Positions 54,923-63,649 of a stretch of DNA of 64,000 nucleotides are shown here, piece by piece. The DNA is from Ephemeroptericola cinctiostellae (GTDB lineage Bacteria > Pseudomonadota > Gammaproteobacteria > Burkholderiales > Burkholderiaceae). Made by a program: the position numbers and the translations under genes. Positions within the stretch are counted from its first letter, which is position 1; each line of letters starts with the position of its first letter. Where the stretch lies: the NCBI RefSeq assembly GCF_003339525.1, contig NZ_CP031124.1, positions 1,860,001-1,924,000 of the forward strand, written 5' to 3'. Below the pieces are notes generated by a model, which was not told the origin of the DNA, ran no database searches, and saw only the letters and a program-made list of their open reading frames with translations.

Positions 54923-55662
54923 GACGCCCCCTCTATTTTATTGGTGAGCGAACCCACTTGCTCGATTTCAATCCGCACCGTTTGTCCAATCTGTGCCAAT
55001 ACAGGCGGATGCACCACGCCCAATAATAAAATATCACCTTGCTGCAAAGTCATAAATTCAGTCACATCAACCAAAAGCTGCGCCACATGGCGCGTGAAAA
55101 CAGCGGTTGAATACTCTTGCACCAGAACATCATTAATAAACGTATGTATCATCAAATCATCAGGATTTGTAATTTGCGCCACACCACGCACCCAAGGACC
55201 AATGGCACACGATGCATCAAAGGTCTTAAAGCGCATGGATGGACGATAAAAACTGCTGTGCGGTACGCTGGCATCATTGACCACGGTGTAGCCCGCCACC
55301 TTGCTCAAGGCATTGTCTAAACTCAAACGTGTCGCCACATCACCCATGACTATACCCAAGGCAGCCCCAACCTGAAGTGCTGCGACGCCTTCAGGCGCAA
55401 TCAGTGCTTGGCCATTACCACGCAAAGTATTACGCGGTTTGGTGTACAAAACTGGCGCTTTCGGTACCGCTTTATAGGGTGCTTCATTAACGGCTGCACC
55501 TAACTCATGAATCCCCGAGGCATCATTGTGCAATACACCATGTACAGTCCCAATGTATGGCACACAAGTGCCACTCAATCGCTCTGCCTGCGTGAGCGAC
55601 ACATCTGCGGGCGCGACCATTTCTGGGCTGGTAAGCCACACGTCGTGAATGATTAAACGCAT
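54919..55662 (-). CDS. hpaG1: HpaG N-terminal-type hydrolase/isomerase
   Basis: A 247-residue fumarylacetoacetase-fold protein matching the first half of fused HpaG. YTKPRNTLRGNG, a shortened GVAALQVGAALGIVMG segment and GDILLLGVVHPP are recognisable; the canonical acidic metal triad is less complete than in hpaG2, where an ExE pair is plain. AAGGTC precedes the ATG by five bases. It is cotranscribed with hpaG2 and the rest of the pathway. Which of the two halves carries decarboxylase activity cannot be read here. Confidence 0.88.
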   Translation of the reverse strand: MRLIIHDVWLTSPEMVAPADVSLTQAERLSGTCVPYIGTVHGVLHNDASGIHELGAAVNEAPYKAVPKAPVLYTKPRNTLRGNGQALIAPEGVAALQVGAALGIVMGDVATRLSLDNALSKVAGYTVVNDASVPHSSFYRPSMRFKTFDASCAIGPWVRGVAQITNPDDLMIHTFINDVLVQEYSTAVFTRHVAQLLVDVTEFMTLQQGDILLLGVVHPPVLAQIGQTVRIEIEQVGSLTNKIEGAS

Positions 55663-55683
55663 TTTTGACCTTTATCTTTAAAC

Positions 55684-56466
55684 TTAATTCGACCGAGCCG
55701 ATGCAGGCACACGCGCCCCACCATCGACCACGATTGCCGCTCCCGTGACAAATGAAGCATCACTGCCCGCCAAAAAAGAGCACACTGCAGCCACCTCAAA
55801 AGGACTCGCCATACGCCCCAGTGCAACACGCGCCACCGTGCGCTCAACCGCATCGGGTACGGTGCATTCAAACTCTACGGCCAAATCCGCCATTTCTTTG
55901 CGACTCATCGGGGTATCCACCCAACCTGGACAAACCGCATTCACTCGCACACCATGTCCACCATATTTTGAAGCGGCGCTGCGCGTGAGTGCCACCAAGC
56001 CCGCTTTACTGGCGGCATAGCTCGCAATATCCGCACCTGCATTGAATGCCGCAACAGAGGCAATATTGACCACGCTGCCATTCCTTTGTTGCACCATCAC
56101 GGGCAACACGGCACGCATCACACGCATCGCCCCCATGAGGTTGATGTCCATTTGTCGCTGCCAAACATCATCCTCAATATCAGCCACTGCATCATTGACC
56201 AAAATGCCCGCGGCATTGACCAAAACATCAATTGATCCGCAGTGCGTCAATACATCATGCACAACCGACTCCACCTGATTTTGATCGCACACATTGCAGA
56301 CAAATCCTGTCACATTCAAGCGTTCAGCTGTGAGCTGTAAAGCATCTGCGGGCAACCCAGCAATCACCACTTTATAACCATCAGCGATGAGACGCTCGGC
56401 CGTTGCTGCGCCAATGCCACTGGCTGCGCCCATCACAAGGGCGACTTTTTGTTCTTTATTGTTCAT
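55684..56466 (-). CDS. SDR-family dehydrogenase 1
   Basis: A 260-residue short-chain dehydrogenase. The cofactor motif is GAASGIGAAT (residues 13-22), the catalytic tyrosine and lysine are in SYAASKAGLV, and NAAGI and CPGWVDTPM are standard. The cofactor preference is not clear. The start overlaps the end of the permease gene by 11 bases. Its place between the amine permease and the hpa genes suggests it acts on a hydroxylated intermediate of the peripheral route; the reaction is unknown. Confidence 0.85.
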   Translation of the reverse strand: MNNKEQKVALVMGAASGIGAATAERLIADGYKVVIAGLPADALQLTAERLNVTGFVCNVCDQNQVESVVHDVLTHCGSIDVLVNAAGILVNDAVADIEDDVWQRQMDINLMGAMRVMRAVLPVMVQQRNGSVVNIASVAAFNAGADIASYAASKAGLVALTRSAASKYGGHGVRVNAVCPGWVDTPMSRKEMADLAVEFECTVPDAVERTVARVALGRMASPFEVAAVCSFLAGSDASFVTGAAIVVDGGARVPASARSN

Positions 56467-57913
56467 GAGACTTAAACAAGCGTTCTAATACTTCTTCAAT
56501 AGGGGTCGGCGTAAACAAGGATTCACGCTTGACGACTTTGACCCAAATGAATGAATAAATTCCCGTTAACACCAACATCCACACGAAGGGGACATACACC
56601 AAGGCAGGATCTATTGTCGGTGGCGCAACAAAGTACAAACCCACAATAATGCCAATACTGGAAATAATCTGTGGCAAAGGATAAAACGGCACACGATAAG
56701 CACGTGGCAAATCAGGTCGTCGAATACGCAAACTGATGAGCGAGAACGTCACGAGCAAATAAGCGAAACCCCAAGCACAGACCGCAGCCAAAACCAAGGG
56801 TAAAATTTTATCCAAATCCCCACCAATCCAAATCGTGTGGGCGACTGGTATCACCGCAGCAGCGATGATACCAACCACAGGGCTGCGGTACTTCGGATGG
56901 ACTTTCGCGAAAACTTTGGGTAAAGAGCCGTCTTCAGCCATGCCTTGAATAATGCGTGAAACTGATGCCATTAAAGCGTTAATACACGCCGCACCCGCGC
57001 ACAAAAATGCCAAGCCCAGCCAAATACGCCCTGCTTTGCCCATGATTTGATTGGCAAACGCTGGAATTGAATCAGGTGTTTCTAAAATATGCACTGTGCC
57101 CGCAGGGTCAAGCGCAACATTTTCTACTTGACGCGCCATACCCGCCCCCCACATCAACATACACACCAAAACCAGCAGCATGCCCAACATCATGGCTTTG
57201 GGGATATTTCGATGTGAATTGCGAATTTCGGGCGCAAGTGGTGTGACCAACTCCATGCCGAGAAACATAAACATGGCCATACCCACCAACGACATGGTTG
57301 ACATCAAGTCTGTTCCAATCACTGACTTACCGACAAACCCCTCAATCGGTGCCACTGCGGGTTGAGTCAGACCTATAAAACCAAATATTGTCAAAGTCGC
57401 AAACATCGCCACCGTCAGTAAAATCTCAACCTTGGCAAATGCCTGCACACCAAAGTAATTGAGCGCTGCAAAAAACAGAACCAAACCCACACCGACCATC
57501 CACGCGCCGCCTTTGGCATCAAGATAATCCTGCACATTCGGAAAATTCACTGTCGCCATAATCCCACTCAAAATCACCTCCGCCGTACCTGCGAAAGCAT
57601 GAACCAAAATGTACGCAGAAATCGTCCCCATGACCGCAAAGAATCGCCCCATCCCGCATGAGATATAGTCATATACTGAACTGCCTGTCGGTAGCATTGA
57701 GGCCAACTCCGAAAAAGTTGTTGCCTGACACAACATCATCACACACGCTATCAGCATGGCAATCACAAATGACGAGCCCCCCAAACCAAAGCCTGTACTG
57801 GCGGTTAAAATAACAGGGCTGGCCATAACAATTCCAACTGACGCTGCCAAGGCTGTGGGAAACCCCACCTCGCCATTTTTTAAAAATGCTTGTAATTTTT
57901 CTTTTAAAATCAT
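56456..57913 (-). CDS. APC-family amino acid/amine permease
   Basis: A 485-residue inner-membrane transporter with twelve hydrophobic segments. The first helix has the APC pattern SVGIVMASPVILTASTGFG, and the sixth has AMFMFLGMELVTPLAPEIRN. Length and layout suit the amino acid-polyamine-organocation superfamily. The ATG at 57913 has AGGAG six bases upstream, which excludes a longer frame. It is the only transporter in the operon and so the likely importer of the pathway substrate. That substrate should be an amino compound; more cannot be said. Confidence 0.87.
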   Translation of the reverse strand: MILKEKLQAFLKNGEVGFPTALAASVGIVMASPVILTASTGFGLGGSSFVIAMLIACVMMLCQATTFSELASMLPTGSSVYDYISCGMGRFFAVMGTISAYILVHAFAGTAEVILSGIMATVNFPNVQDYLDAKGGAWMVGVGLVLFFAALNYFGVQAFAKVEILLTVAMFATLTIFGFIGLTQPAVAPIEGFVGKSVIGTDLMSTMSLVGMAMFMFLGMELVTPLAPEIRNSHRNIPKAMMLGMLLVLVCMLMWGAGMARQVENVALDPAGTVHILETPDSIPAFANQIMGKAGRIWLGLAFLCAGAACINALMASVSRIIQGMAEDGSLPKVFAKVHPKYRSPVVGIIAAAVIPVAHTIWIGGDLDKILPLVLAAVCAWGFAYLLVTFSLISLRIRRPDLPRAYRVPFYPLPQIISSIGIIVGLYFVAPPTIDPALVYVPFVWMLVLTGIYSFIWVKVVKRESLFTPTPIEEVLERLFKSHEQ

Positions 57914-58068
57914 GTCTGTCTCCTGAATAGCAAATAGCAAATGGCAAAATATAAAAAGAGAACCTTTTTATTAAAGCCCTATAAAAACACGCACCTCCTT
58001 CTTTTCTGTTGGCTGCACCAATCTCTATTTTTGATAAGGCAAACATTGCTGGCCTTACAATTCTTTTT

Positions 58069-58866
58069 CTACTCTTCAAGAAAAAATGGGCTTTCAGGTA
58101 AGGTTGAGCCACCATCAACCACAATCGTTTGTCCCGTGATGTAACGTGCCGATTCAGAAGCCAGAAACAACATGGCGTTGGCAATGTCCTCTGGCTTGCC
58201 CAAATCACCCAGTGGAATGTATTGCTTAATTCGAGCCGCCTTTTCTGGATCACTCAACAGTGATCCGCCGACTTTAGCGATATAGCCGGGCTCCACACCA
58301 TTCACGGTCACCTTGTCTTTGGCCAGCTCCATCGCTGCTGTGCGGATAAAACCATTCAAACCTGCTTTACTGGCCGCATAATGCGCACTGCCAGGCATCG
58401 CAACTCGTGGACCTGTTACTGATGAAGTGAACAGCAACCGTCCTTTCCCTGCGACGCGCCAATGGGGCAAAGCGGCTTTAGTCAGCCAAAACGCCGCCTG
58501 TAAATTCACCGTCAAGGTGTGCTCAATTTGCTCATCCGACACATTCTCAATCATTTCCCATGGGCAAACGGCTGCGTTGTGCACCACAATGTCGAGCCGA
58601 CCATATTTTTGTACCGCCTGAAGCACAACCCTATCGACCTCACTGCGCACACCAATATCTGCAGCAATCGCAATCGCTTGTCCACCCATAGAGCGGATGC
58701 TTTGCGCCACTTGTTCTCCTACTTCAGCCGTTCGATTGACCACCACGACAAAAGCGCCCGCGAATGCCAACACCTCACAAATTGCCGCACCAATGCCACG
58801 TCCACCGCCCGTAACCAGTGCCACCTTACCGTTCAGTTGCCATGGGGAATTGAGGTTGCCTATCAT
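58069..58866 (-). CDS. SDR-family dehydrogenase 2
   Basis: A 265-residue short-chain dehydrogenase. The cofactor motif GGGRGIGAAI is at residues 20-29, the catalytic tetrad includes SSVTGPR and HYAASKAGLN, and VVDGGSTLP ends the protein. The start overlaps the stop of the aminotransferase gene upstream by four bases, so their products are made together. It may oxidise or reduce a hydroxyl or keto group next to the amino-bearing carbon; that is inference from gene order. Confidence 0.85.
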   Translation of the reverse strand: MIGNLNSPWQLNGKVALVTGGGRGIGAAICEVLAFAGAFVVVVNRTAEVGEQVAQSIRSMGGQAIAIAADIGVRSEVDRVVLQAVQKYGRLDIVVHNAAVCPWEMIENVSDEQIEHTLTVNLQAAFWLTKAALPHWRVAGKGRLLFTSSVTGPRVAMPGSAHYAASKAGLNGFIRTAAMELAKDKVTVNGVEPGYIAKVGGSLLSDPEKAARIKQYIPLGDLGKPEDIANAMLFLASESARYITGQTIVVDGGSTLPESPFFLEE

Positions 58867-60245
58867 TTTGCAGTCACCTCGGCAGCAAATTGCGCAAAAG
58901 CGGTGTGATGCTTTTTCACATCTTCTGAAGTGGTGCCTGGCGACATCAACATCATGTTGTGAAAAGGCGTAATCAATACACCACGATTCAGTAAATACAA
59001 ATGCAGCAAGGTATCCAAATCACCATTGCGTCCCGCACGCACATCAGGTGCATTGCGCGGTGCATCTGGTGAAAACAAAATCTCCACACGTGCGCCCACT
59101 TGCATGACATGCCATGGCAAACCATGCGCCGCTATCGTGTCTTTAACGCCTTGTGCCAATTCACTGGCCAGCGCAACCATCTGCGCGAAGTTTTCTTTGG
59201 TTAACACTTCCGACAACACTGTTTTCATGACCGACACGGTTAGCGCATTGCCCGCCAACGTACCACCAAAACCTGCATGGGCAGATTGACGCACTGTCGG
59301 CGGTACTTTAGGCAAGGCTTGCCAAATTCGCTCTGCCACAGATTGCGTGGCGCCAAACACCGCCGCGGGGATCCCACCCGCAATCGATTTCCCCACCACA
59401 AAAAAATCTGGCTCCAAACCATGCTCGGCGGTGTAGCCGCCATAACCATTGGAAAAAGTATGGGTTTCATCAATAATCAACAACGTACCTGTCTCGCGCG
59501 TCAGTTGGCGTAAGGCATCGTGGAAACCCGTTATTGGCTCAATCATGCCGAAGTTGGTCATCATTGGCTCAGCCAAAACGCAAGCCACATCGCCTGTGCG
59601 CAAAGCCGCTTCAAGCGCTGGAATGTCGTTAAACTCAACGACAGCCGACAACTCGGCATGCGGGAAATCATTGTGATAAATGCCATTGCGCATTTGCACG
59701 TCACCGTTTTCATTCAGCTCCACGTGCGCTTCCTCGACCGTGCCGTGATAACAGCCCGAAAACACCAATACTTTTTTACGTCCCGTCACCATCCGAGCCA
59801 AGCGAATACACGCGCGGTTCGCATCGGTGGCTGAAGTGGTGAATGTCCAGTAAGGCAAACCAAAGCGTCGCTCCAACTCCGCTCCCACCCATTCGGCATC
59901 TTCATTGGGTAACATCATCGTGCTGGCAATACTCGCTTGTCGCACCATGGCTTCAACCACTTTGGGGTGACCATGGCCATACATGCCACCTGAATCCCCC
60001 AAACAGAAGTCCACATAGGTATTACCGTCAATGTCGGTCAACTTGACGCCGTAGCCATTGTCAGAATCTTTACTGATATAAGCAGGCCATCCACCGACCC
60101 AACGGCGCATCCAGTGTGATGGACCACCATATAAGAAGTTTTTACGGCCAGCTTCCCATTTGGCTTTGGACTTTTGATGGGTTTGTTCAAAGCGGGTTTG
60201 CTCGATGGCGTATAAGTCTTTGATGTGTTGTGTGTTTAATTCCAT
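58863..60245 (-). CDS. Class III PLP-dependent aminotransferase 1
   Basis: A 460-residue fold-type I PLP enzyme. The PLP lysine is in VVGKSIAGGIPA (near residue 275), and the cofactor aspartate in LIIDETHTFSNGYGG, where DETHT replaces the more usual DEVxT. FTTSATDANRA stands where most members have a SGTEAN-like motif. These departures suggest a distinct subgroup related to beta-amino acid and glutamate-semialdehyde aminotransferases. The ATG at 60245 has AAGAGA upstream and is chosen over one six codons earlier. Substrate unknown; phospho-lyase chemistry, found in some relatives, is also possible. Confidence 0.82.
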   Translation of the reverse strand: MELNTQHIKDLYAIEQTRFEQTHQKSKAKWEAGRKNFLYGGPSHWMRRWVGGWPAYISKDSDNGYGVKLTDIDGNTYVDFCLGDSGGMYGHGHPKVVEAMVRQASIASTMMLPNEDAEWVGAELERRFGLPYWTFTTSATDANRACIRLARMVTGRKKVLVFSGCYHGTVEEAHVELNENGDVQMRNGIYHNDFPHAELSAVVEFNDIPALEAALRTGDVACVLAEPMMTNFGMIEPITGFHDALRQLTRETGTLLIIDETHTFSNGYGGYTAEHGLEPDFFVVGKSIAGGIPAAVFGATQSVAERIWQALPKVPPTVRQSAHAGFGGTLAGNALTVSVMKTVLSEVLTKENFAQMVALASELAQGVKDTIAAHGLPWHVMQVGARVEILFSPDAPRNAPDVRAGRNGDLDTLLHLYLLNRGVLITPFHNMMLMSPGTTSEDVKKHHTAFAQFAAEVTAK

Positions 60246-60322
60246 TTTTTTCTCTTTGTTCATTTATTGCGTGAGGACTTTTTCATTGCTTACTAAGCCC
60301 ACACTTTTGGTTGATACCGTTG

Positions 60323-60985
60323 CTACTCAAGCGCCGTAGGTAAAGCCACACCCAATAAACTCAACGCATCGGCATAAGATTTTTTCGGCTGCATCACGTC
60401 AAAATGCACACATTGCATCCCCGCCGCAAGACCACCTTTGATGTTGCGCAGTTGATCATCGACAAAAATACAATCATTCGCCTCGATACCCAACGCCTCA
60501 ATACACGTGGCATAAGCGCGCGCATCTGGCTTTAAAATGTGTGTGTACGTCGCATCAACCACCACGTCAAAAGCTTTGAGGAGTGGCAATCGCTTACTAA
60601 AATCTTGACCGTAAAACAAATCCAATTCATTCGATAGAATCGCCAACCGACACCCTGCTGCTTTAGCCGCCTGAATGGCTGCAACTGCTTCTGGGCGAAT
60701 AATGAGTTCAGGCTCGGCTCCACGAGCGGCTTGGACAAACTCTTCCATCATTGTCCAGTTTTGCCCAATCAGCTCACCCACTTGGGTCGTGCGTGCCATC
60801 CAGTAATCGCGCTCTGTGATTTTGTCGGCCTGCATGTCTGTCCATAAAATATCATTGGCGGGGTCAAACGGCCCTTGCCATGTCAGTGTGCCGCGAGGCA
60901 GGTTCAATGCCACCTCAGTTAAATCATGGGTTTCAAATAAAGTGCGACTGATTACGCCACCAAAATCCAGTACCAAGGCTTTCAT
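60323..60985 (-). CDS. HAD-IA family hydrolase
   Basis: A 220-residue haloacid-dehalogenase-like protein. Motif I is VLDFGGVISR with the nucleophilic aspartate and glycine at the second-aspartate position, as in YihX-type phosphatases. Motif II is ILSNELD, motif III the lysine in HILKPDARAYA, and motif IV FVDDQLRN. The alpha-helical cap lies at residues 20-85. A small phosphatase or dehalogenase is expected. It overlaps the UPF0261 gene by four bases, pointing to joint function. Confidence 0.83.
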   Translation of the reverse strand: MKALVLDFGGVISRTLFETHDLTEVALNLPRGTLTWQGPFDPANDILWTDMQADKITERDYWMARTTQVGELIGQNWTMMEEFVQAARGAEPELIIRPEAVAAIQAAKAAGCRLAILSNELDLFYGQDFSKRLPLLKAFDVVVDATYTHILKPDARAYATCIEALGIEANDCIFVDDQLRNIKGGLAAGMQCVHFDVMQPKKSYADALSLLGVALPTALE

Positions 60986-62232
60986 GCGGCTGCTCCTTTT
61001 ACTTTAATCAATCCACGCGCCAACCAGTCGTCAAACACCGCCAACACCGCGTCCACAAAAGCATCATCATTGATGTGAGCATCGAGCTCAATGACATCAA
61101 TTTTGCCCGCTGCAGATGCAATCAATTCATCGTTAAATGCAGCTTTGCCCGACTCATCGCACAACTCTTCGCCCGCCTTATCCCATGCCTGCACACCTTG
61201 TTTGGGCAAGATAAAACAGCTGGGCGCAGTCGATTGCGACATTCTCGCAACAATCTCACGGGCGACCAAACGACGCATCGGCTCTGGCGATGCAGCACAA
61301 CTGATGAGACGATTATGCGTACGGATGTCCACCTCTTTGAGTGCGTCAGGCACAGGTGCCCATGTGGGCATGTCGATCATGTCAATCGCACCTGGAGCGA
61401 CGATTTGCGGTGTACCTGACAGCCCCGCACCGAGCAAACGCGTCTCACCCGCATGCACCGCCGAACCACCCAATAAATTAGACAATTCCTGTAAGCTGAA
61501 ATCCATCACTGCCGAAAACACCCCTTGCGCAGCCAATCCTTCAAATGCCCGCCCGCCCATACCTGTGGTGTGAAACACCGCCACTTCAAATCCACGTTGT
61601 TCAAGTGCAGGTTTGAGTTTGACCATATACTTCAAACAGGTTTTGCCCAAAGATGTCATGCCAATAATGGGCTTATCAAATGTCGGAATCAGTGCTGCTT
61701 GTGCCGCACCCACCACCGCGCCTGCTGCTTGTGATAACGTCGCTTTGCACAAACTGTTCAAACCATACAAACCACCTGCCCATAAAATCATGGTCAAATC
61801 AGGCGGAATGCGGTCGGTCGGGATGAGTGGCGAGTATGAGACGGTGGATAAAACCACTTTGGGAATGCCCAGCGGCAATGCACTGGCAACATCCAAAGCC
61901 AAATCCGTCCCCATCGTGCCACCCAACACCAACAAACCATCTATCGAGCCTTGAGCGTATAACTCGGCGGCCAGTCGTGATGCACCGAGCGCCATTGCAC
62001 TCATGGCGGCATTTTCATCGTGGTAAGCGATGATGCTGGGAATGTCCACCCCTGCTGCTGCCGCGACCTGATTGTTTGAAATATCCACGCCTGTAGCACC
62101 TTCGAGCACCCCCACATCCATGAGGATGTGCTTACCATACAATCCGTCAATACAATGTTGAATAAAGCGCAATTCGTCCATTTTGGTGTCGGCGGTACCA
62201 ATGAGCAATATCGTGGGATTCGCTTTTGCCAT
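60982..62232 (-). CDS. Tm-1-like/UPF0261 ATP-binding protein
   Basis: A 416-residue protein of the UPF0261 family, related to the N-terminal part of the tomato virus-resistance protein Tm-1. Landmarks are ILLIGTADTKMDELRF at the N-terminus, LVLGGTMGTDLAL near residue 105, GMTSLGKTCLKYM in the middle and FHTTGMGGRAFEGL near 230. The plant domain binds ATP; bacterial members have no assigned reaction. AAGGGAC precedes the ATG. Its coupling to the HAD gene and position inside an aminotransferase-dehydrogenase operon suggest a catabolic enzyme, perhaps a ligase or kinase. Confidence 0.82.
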   Translation of the reverse strand: MAKANPTILLIGTADTKMDELRFIQHCIDGLYGKHILMDVGVLEGATGVDISNNQVAAAAGVDIPSIIAYHDENAAMSAMALGASRLAAELYAQGSIDGLLVLGGTMGTDLALDVASALPLGIPKVVLSTVSYSPLIPTDRIPPDLTMILWAGGLYGLNSLCKATLSQAAGAVVGAAQAALIPTFDKPIIGMTSLGKTCLKYMVKLKPALEQRGFEVAVFHTTGMGGRAFEGLAAQGVFSAVMDFSLQELSNLLGGSAVHAGETRLLGAGLSGTPQIVAPGAIDMIDMPTWAPVPDALKEVDIRTHNRLISCAASPEPMRRLVAREIVARMSQSTAPSCFILPKQGVQAWDKAGEELCDESGKAAFNDELIASAAGKIDVIELDAHINDDAFVDAVLAVFDDWLARGLIKVKGAAA

Positions 62233-62275
62233 TTTTGTGTCCCTTCGTGGTGAGCGGATCTAGTGGTGGTTGACG

Positions 62276-63634
62276 TTATGCAATTTCTGCAAACGCTGCA
62301 TGCAGCGTATCAACGATGTAATCAATGTCTGTCATGGTTGCAATCAATGGGGGGGACAAAATCATATTTGCACCCGAAGTACGCACCGTGAGGCCGCGCT
62401 CATAGGCATTGCGCGCCAAACGACTCAAAAGATTGTTGCTTTTGGACAGTGTGGTTTTTTTCGCTTTGTCTTCCACCAGCTCCAATGCCACCATCAAACC
62501 AATACCGCGCACATCACCAACGCAATCGTATTTCTTGAACTCTTGCAACCGCTTATTAAAATGCGCCCCCACAGTTTTGACATTGCCCACAATGTTTTCA
62601 TCAGCCATGACTTTAAATGTTTCCAAAGCCGCTGCCGCTGCCACAGGATGACCGCTGTAGGTATACCCATGACCAATCGAACCACGCCCAGATGTATCGT
62701 TCATAAACACATCAAACACCTTACGTCCCACGGCTGTTGCACCCAGTGGCAAGTACCCTGCCGAAATACCTTTCGCCAAACACCACAAATCCGCTTTGAC
62801 ATTCCATAACCGTGTGCCAAACATTTCACCTGCACGGCCAAAACCCGTGATCACTTCATCGGCAATGAGTAAAATGCCGTACTTATCACAAATTTCACGA
62901 ACCAACGGCCAGTAGTTTTCTGGAGGCACAATCACACCACCCGCACCTTGTACAGGCTCGGCAATGAACGCGGCAATCGTGTCTGGACCTTGAAAAATAA
63001 TTTCACGCTCCAACATCACGGCGCATTGCTTGCCCAACTCAATGGGGTCATCAAGACCAAAGGCATTGCGGTATAGCCATGGCGTTTCGACATGAAAACA
63101 CCCTGGCAAAAGCGGTTCATACATGCGACGAAAATTGATGTTGCCGTTGACACTTGCGCCGCCAAAATGTGTACCGTGATAACCTTGTTTGAGGCTGATG
63201 AATTTGGTTCTATCACCTTGATTTTGCAGCTTCCAATATTGGCGTGCCAGTTTGAGCGCGGTTTCCACCGCATCCGAGCCACCATTGCAGAAAACAACGG
63301 ATTGCACATCATCAGGCTGCATGAGTTTGGTTAACTCAACCGATAACTCAACCGCTTTGTTATTGGTGTTGCCGCGGAATGAGTTGTAAAACGGTAAGGT
63401 ATCGAGTTGCTCGACAATCGCATTACGGATGCGTTGATTGCTGTGCCCAAGGTTGGAACTCCATAAGCCTGCCACTGCATCAAACGTTTTGTGTCCGTTA
63501 ATATCCCAAATCCAACAGCCTTCACCTTTAGCAATCACGTCTGGGCGTTTCTTAACTGCATTTTGTGGGTTTTCCATCGGCTGCCAAAAAAACTTGGCGT
63601 TGTTTTCATTGATAAAATCTGCGTAATCTGACAT
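62276..63634 (-). CDS. Class III PLP-dependent omega-aminotransferase 2
   Basis: A 452-residue aminotransferase of the amine:pyruvate (omega) group. The PLP lysine is in CLAKGISAGYLPLGA, the cofactor aspartate in IADEVITGFGRAG, and SDAVETALKLARQYW and GYHGTHFGG are hallmarks. GGAG is ten bases before the ATG. The gene follows the aldehyde dehydrogenase by 15 bases, a pairing typical of amine to aldehyde to acid conversion. An arylethylamine would suit the operon, putrescine or beta-alanine are alternatives. Confidence 0.88.
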   Translation of the reverse strand: MSDYADFINENNAKFFWQPMENPQNAVKKRPDVIAKGEGCWIWDINGHKTFDAVAGLWSSNLGHSNQRIRNAIVEQLDTLPFYNSFRGNTNNKAVELSVELTKLMQPDDVQSVVFCNGGSDAVETALKLARQYWKLQNQGDRTKFISLKQGYHGTHFGGASVNGNINFRRMYEPLLPGCFHVETPWLYRNAFGLDDPIELGKQCAVMLEREIIFQGPDTIAAFIAEPVQGAGGVIVPPENYWPLVREICDKYGILLIADEVITGFGRAGEMFGTRLWNVKADLWCLAKGISAGYLPLGATAVGRKVFDVFMNDTSGRGSIGHGYTYSGHPVAAAAALETFKVMADENIVGNVKTVGAHFNKRLQEFKKYDCVGDVRGIGLMVALELVEDKAKKTTLSKSNNLLSRLARNAYERGLTVRTSGANMILSPPLIATMTDIDYIVDTLHAAFAEIA

Positions 63635-63649
63635 TTATTGCTCCAGTAT

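Noticed and set aside
57669..58253. Minus-strand 194-codon frame spanning the permease start and the SDR 3' end
   Set aside because: It is out of frame with both neighbours, which are strongly recognised proteins, and its translation has no domain pattern.
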